Positions 61,767 to 64,000 of a stretch of DNA of 64,000 bases are shown here, one piece after another. A program made the translations under genes and the position numbers. Source of the stretch: QHXM01 sp032160165 (lineage in GTDB: Bacteria > Acidobacteriota > Blastocatellia > Pyrinomonadales > Pyrinomonadaceae); NCBI GenBank assembly GCA_032160165.1, contig JAVHWA010000155.1, forward strand, positions 4,681-68,680, given 5' to 3'. Below the pieces are notes generated by a model. The model did no database searches. It had not been told where the DNA came from and saw only the letters and a program-made list of their open reading frames with translations. The number at the start of each line of letters is the position of its first letter. Position 1 is the first letter of the stretch.

Positions 61767-64000
61767 TCATCTGATCTCGACGGAAGCCGTATTGCTCCTC
61801 AAGCCCCCCGTAATGACAGTTAGTTCAACAGCGCCCGCCCCTTTTAGTTCAGCCGGCAGTACCAGGTTGACCTGGTCCAAGCCGGGGCACGTGCCCTGCG
61901 AGCCGGCGTATTCGACTGTTAAGTTGTAGATCCTGCCATCGCTCGTACGCGCTTCGACGGCAACTGATTCAGCGAAGTTCGGCGTAGACGTCCCGGACAA
62001 AGAAAGATCATTTGATACGTCATAGTTATTCAGGCTGCCGCTAATCCCCGTCGTGAAGAGGATGAGACGCGTTCGCTTGTCCTGGCTTCCAGTAGACGCT
62101 GCGACATCAAATGGTCCGGTCATGAACGCGTTGGCGTTGAAAGCCACCGCGTCACCAGTTCCGTTTCCGGCCTTGGTGAAAATTCCGGGGGCGAGGGCAG
62201 CTACCATAACGGTTCCGCGAGAAACATAGCCCGCCTGCAGCGTTACGATAACCTCTGCCTCACCGACCGAAAGACCCGGTGGGACCAGAAAACTGACGCG
62301 CGATGGCGAGACTGACAAGACTTGCGCTGCGCTCCCGCCGACCATGACGCTCACTCCATTGAGTTCATACGGCAACTGGCCGTCGACGGTTTGTGTTGCC
62401 GCAACGGTCGAGGTCGAGAGCGGGCTTTGACTGGAATCGCCCAGGACTGTTCCTAAACTTCCAGCGGAGAGCACCGGCGCAAAAGTCGCACTGGATCGAG
62501 CGTCGGCTGGACCGATGACCGGAGAAGCAACAGCATTTGCTGACGCGTGCGAGGTGGCCTGGTCCTCGACCACTGCGCTGCTTCCCGTGACCATCAGAGA
62601 GTTGACGTTGTTGAGGTACGACGCGGAGATTTGAAGTCTGCCCTGGACCATGGGAGAAGATGCACGGACCTGGCCGAGAGCGTATGCAGCGCGAGCGAAA
62701 TAGAGGGCCGCGCGGAGTCCCTTATCGATATTGCTCGCCGAAGGTAGGTAATTTGACTCGGCGAGAAACGTCGCGTAGGTCTGTTCCAGGGAAGTGACCA
62801 AAGGAGCGATCTGCGCAGAAGTTGGATTCGAAGCACCGGCCAGGTTTGTCGCAGCCGCGAAAGCGCCGGAGACCAAAGCTGGAGTTGACAGTGCAGGGGT
62901 GAACGTAATCGCGTCGAAGTCGGCGACCACGCCATCAATGCCGTTATTGTCAAATGTGAGCCGCAGCACGTGAACACCGCGCGAGAGCACGACGCCCCTC
63001 TTGCTAACAGTCTGGAAGTTTTGCCATCCGCCGGTTGCGGTCGCGTGCATTAGGCCGGTCACGCTTCCCCCATCCACTTCTACGTAGAAGGTGCCGCCCT
63101 CATTGCGGGCTGCGTAGCGAACGCTTAGATCGTAAACGCCGGAGACCGATACGTTGACGGTGTACTTGAGCCACTCTCCAGCGAATGCATTGAACACCAC
63201 CATGCCGTTGCTGCCAGTCGAGGCGCCACGTACGTCCACACTACTAGAACGGTACTGGCCGCCATTGTTGACTGGATCATTGTCGTGATATGCGATGCCT
63301 TCGCCGCCATTGTCAAAGTCCTCGACTTCGATCGTGCTCGGGACCGATGAAGCAACTCCTCGATAAGGCGTCTCCGGAGCCGGAGTGGGAGTAGTCGTCG
63401 GTGTCGGTGTCGGCGTAGGTGTAGGAGTCGGTGTAGGAGTCGGCGTTGGTGTCGGTGTAGGAGTCGGCGTCGGCGTCGGTGTAGGAGTCGGCGTTGGCGT
63501 CGGAGCCGGCGTTGGAGTTGGTATCGGCGTTGGCGTTGGTGTCGGCGTAGAAGTCGGCGTAGGAGTCGGTGTTGGTGTCGGGCTGGGTGCCGGCGATGGA
63601 GTTGAGCTTGCCGCAACCAGCGCAGCGAGATCAATACCTACGTCTTTGCCGTCGGTCGCGAGACCCTTGTAGGGAGAAACCGGCGCGAGGCTGTAGTCAT
63701 CCTGTGATGCGTTGTTAAAGATCACCTGGTCCCACGCCGAGGCAAAGTAATTGTCAGAGGGATAGGCGGTCGCGTTGGCCCCAACAATTACACTGCGTCG
63801 AACGATCGCTCCGGGCATATATGTGTTAAGCGACGCCGTTCCCGAAGCCTGGTCCTGGCCGATGATGCCGTATGAGTTGTGCTTGAGGATGTTGTTGGTA
63901 AAGACAAAGCCAGTGCTGGCTGGTCCATAGGTGGTAATCATGTTGCCGTTGTGGACCACCGTGTTGTGATCAACCACCGTATCGGGCATGTTGCTGATCT
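61767..64000 (-). CDS. Secreted beta-helix/CBM protein with Thr-Pro linker and TIGR03437-like C-terminus (5' end outside window)
   Basis: Open to the right edge; about 744 residues are seen and the N-terminus is missing. In order: right-handed beta-helix rungs (DTVVDHNTVVHNGNMITTYG, STGFVFTNNILKHNSYGI), a long Thr-Pro repeat linker (63381-63597), a CBM6-like module (PSTIEVEDFDNGGEGIAYHDN, FNAFAGEWLKYTVNVSVSGVYDLSVRYA), an alanine-rich helical region, and a C-terminal module (LNGVSVMVGGSAAQVLSVSPS, VNLVLPAELKGAGAVELTVITG) of the kind common in Acidobacteria as TIGR03437. Probably a cell-surface polysaccharide-binding or -cleaving protein. Confidence 0.9.
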   Translation of the reverse strand, partial: ISNMPDTVVDHNTVVHNGNMITTYGPASTGFVFTNNILKHNSYGIIGQDQASGTASLNTYMPGAIVRRSVIVGANATAYPSDNYFASAWDQVIFNNASQDDYSLAPVSPYKGLATDGKDVGIDLAALVAASSTPSPAPSPTPTPTPTPTSTPTPTPTPIPTPTPAPTPTPTPTPTPTPTPTPTPTPTPTPTPTPTPTPTPTTTPTPAPETPYRGVASSVPSTIEVEDFDNGGEGIAYHDNDPVNNGGQYRSSSVDVRGASTGSNGMVVFNAFAGEWLKYTVNVSVSGVYDLSVRYAARNEGGTFYVEVDGGSVTGLMHATATGGWQNFQTVSKRGVVLSRGVHVLRLTFDNNGIDGVVADFDAITFTPALSTPALVSGAFAAATNLAGASNPTSAQIAPLVTSLEQTYATFLAESNYLPSASNIDKGLRAALYFARAAYALGQVRASSPMVQGRLQISASYLNNVNSLMVTGSSAVVEDQATSHASANAVASPVIGPADARSSATFAPVLSAGSLGTVLGDSSQSPLSTSTVAATQTVDGQLPYELNGVSVMVGGSAAQVLSVSPSRVSFLVPPGLSVGEAEVIVTLQAGYVSRGTVMVAALAPGIFTKAGNGTGDAVAFNANAFMTGPFDVAASTGSQDKRTRLILFTTGISGSLNNYDVSNDLSLSGTSTPNFAESVAVEARTSDGRIYNLTVEYAGSQGTCPGLDQVNLVLPAELKGAGAVELTVITGGLRSNTASVEIR
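63381..63597. repeat. Thr-Pro codon repeat tract
   Basis: DNA repeat of GTCGGT/GTAGGA-type 6-mers (ACC CCA on the coding strand) encoding an extended Thr-Pro linker of about 65 residues, with scattered Ser, Ile and Ala. On the opposite strand it gives an artificial Val-Gly open frame, which is not a gene. Such tracts vary in length by slippage. Confidence 0.9.

Noticed and set aside
63385..63672. Open plus-strand frame encoding a long Val-Gly repeat
   Set aside because: It is the antisense reading of the Thr-Pro linker codons in the minus-strand beta-helix gene.

Overview
The window reads as a chromosomal segment of a soil-type Acidobacteriota, most likely class Blastocatellia. The best lineage evidence is the C-terminal module of the truncated gene at the right edge: it matches the 'Solibacter uncharacterized C-terminal domain' style of ending that is common in Acidobacteria secreted proteins. 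A full exosortase/PEP-CTERM exopolysaccharide locus, many secreted M28/M13 peptidases and TPR proteins, a moderately GC-rich composition and palindromic intergenic repeats fit the same picture. This placement is inference; no rRNA, tRNA or CRISPR array was seen.

Layout. 0-17 kb is mostly housekeeping and secreted proteins: an edge-truncated membrane protein, two membrane proteins behind class II fructose bisphosphatase (glpX), a VOC protein, a secreted metacaspase-like protein with Ca-loop and Tudor-knot-like segments, two beta-propeller-type proteins, a LolA-like protein, an M28 peptidase, an acyl-CoA dehydrogenase, a CCA-adding/HD enzyme and glycyl-tRNA synthetase. 17-28 kb holds a beta-carbonic anhydrase, a 55-residue membrane miniprotein, a PEP-CTERM protein paired with a PEGA/OmpA-like protein, rpsO-pnp, a CAP-domain protein, type II NADH dehydrogenase, a toxin-antitoxin pair with a frameshifted antitoxin, and dusB. 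28-40 kb holds a TonB-like protein, small envelope proteins, then rqcP-like / SurA-like / mfd / heptose adenylyltransferase and, divergently, lysS. 40.7-44 kb is an accessory island: a Ser/Thr kinase with an unusual C-terminus, divergent from an AIPR-family protein. 44-61.5 kb is one long minus-strand exopolysaccharide/exosortase region: exosortase, EpsI, PrsT-like TPR lipoprotein, Wzz-like protein, ExeA-type ATPase, tyrosine autokinase, polyprenyl sugar transferase, Wza-like export protein, an XRE regulator, a YCF48 propeller, two TPR proteins and an M13 peptidase. The right edge is a beta-helix/CBM/Thr-Pro-rich secreted protein.

How it works together (inference). The exopolysaccharide genes make and export a polymer; the exosortase processes PEP-CTERM proteins such as the one at 19.3-19.9 kb, so polymer export and anchored surface proteins are linked.

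The most unusual layer is not protein coding. Many intergenic gaps are filled, from near one stop codon to near the next start codon, with degenerate 7-bp tandem repeats arranged as inverted pairs that can fold into long hairpins. The 7-mer differs from locus to locus but the architecture is constant. In one gene (49316-50437) the array is read through and appears to form the signal peptide. At least two further intergenic palindrome families (nested GC-rich REP-like elements; GACAAACT hairpins) and one 38-bp perfect inverted repeat accompany them. All starts given were chosen by ribosome-binding sites, family length or coupling to the upstream stop, and are stated as such.
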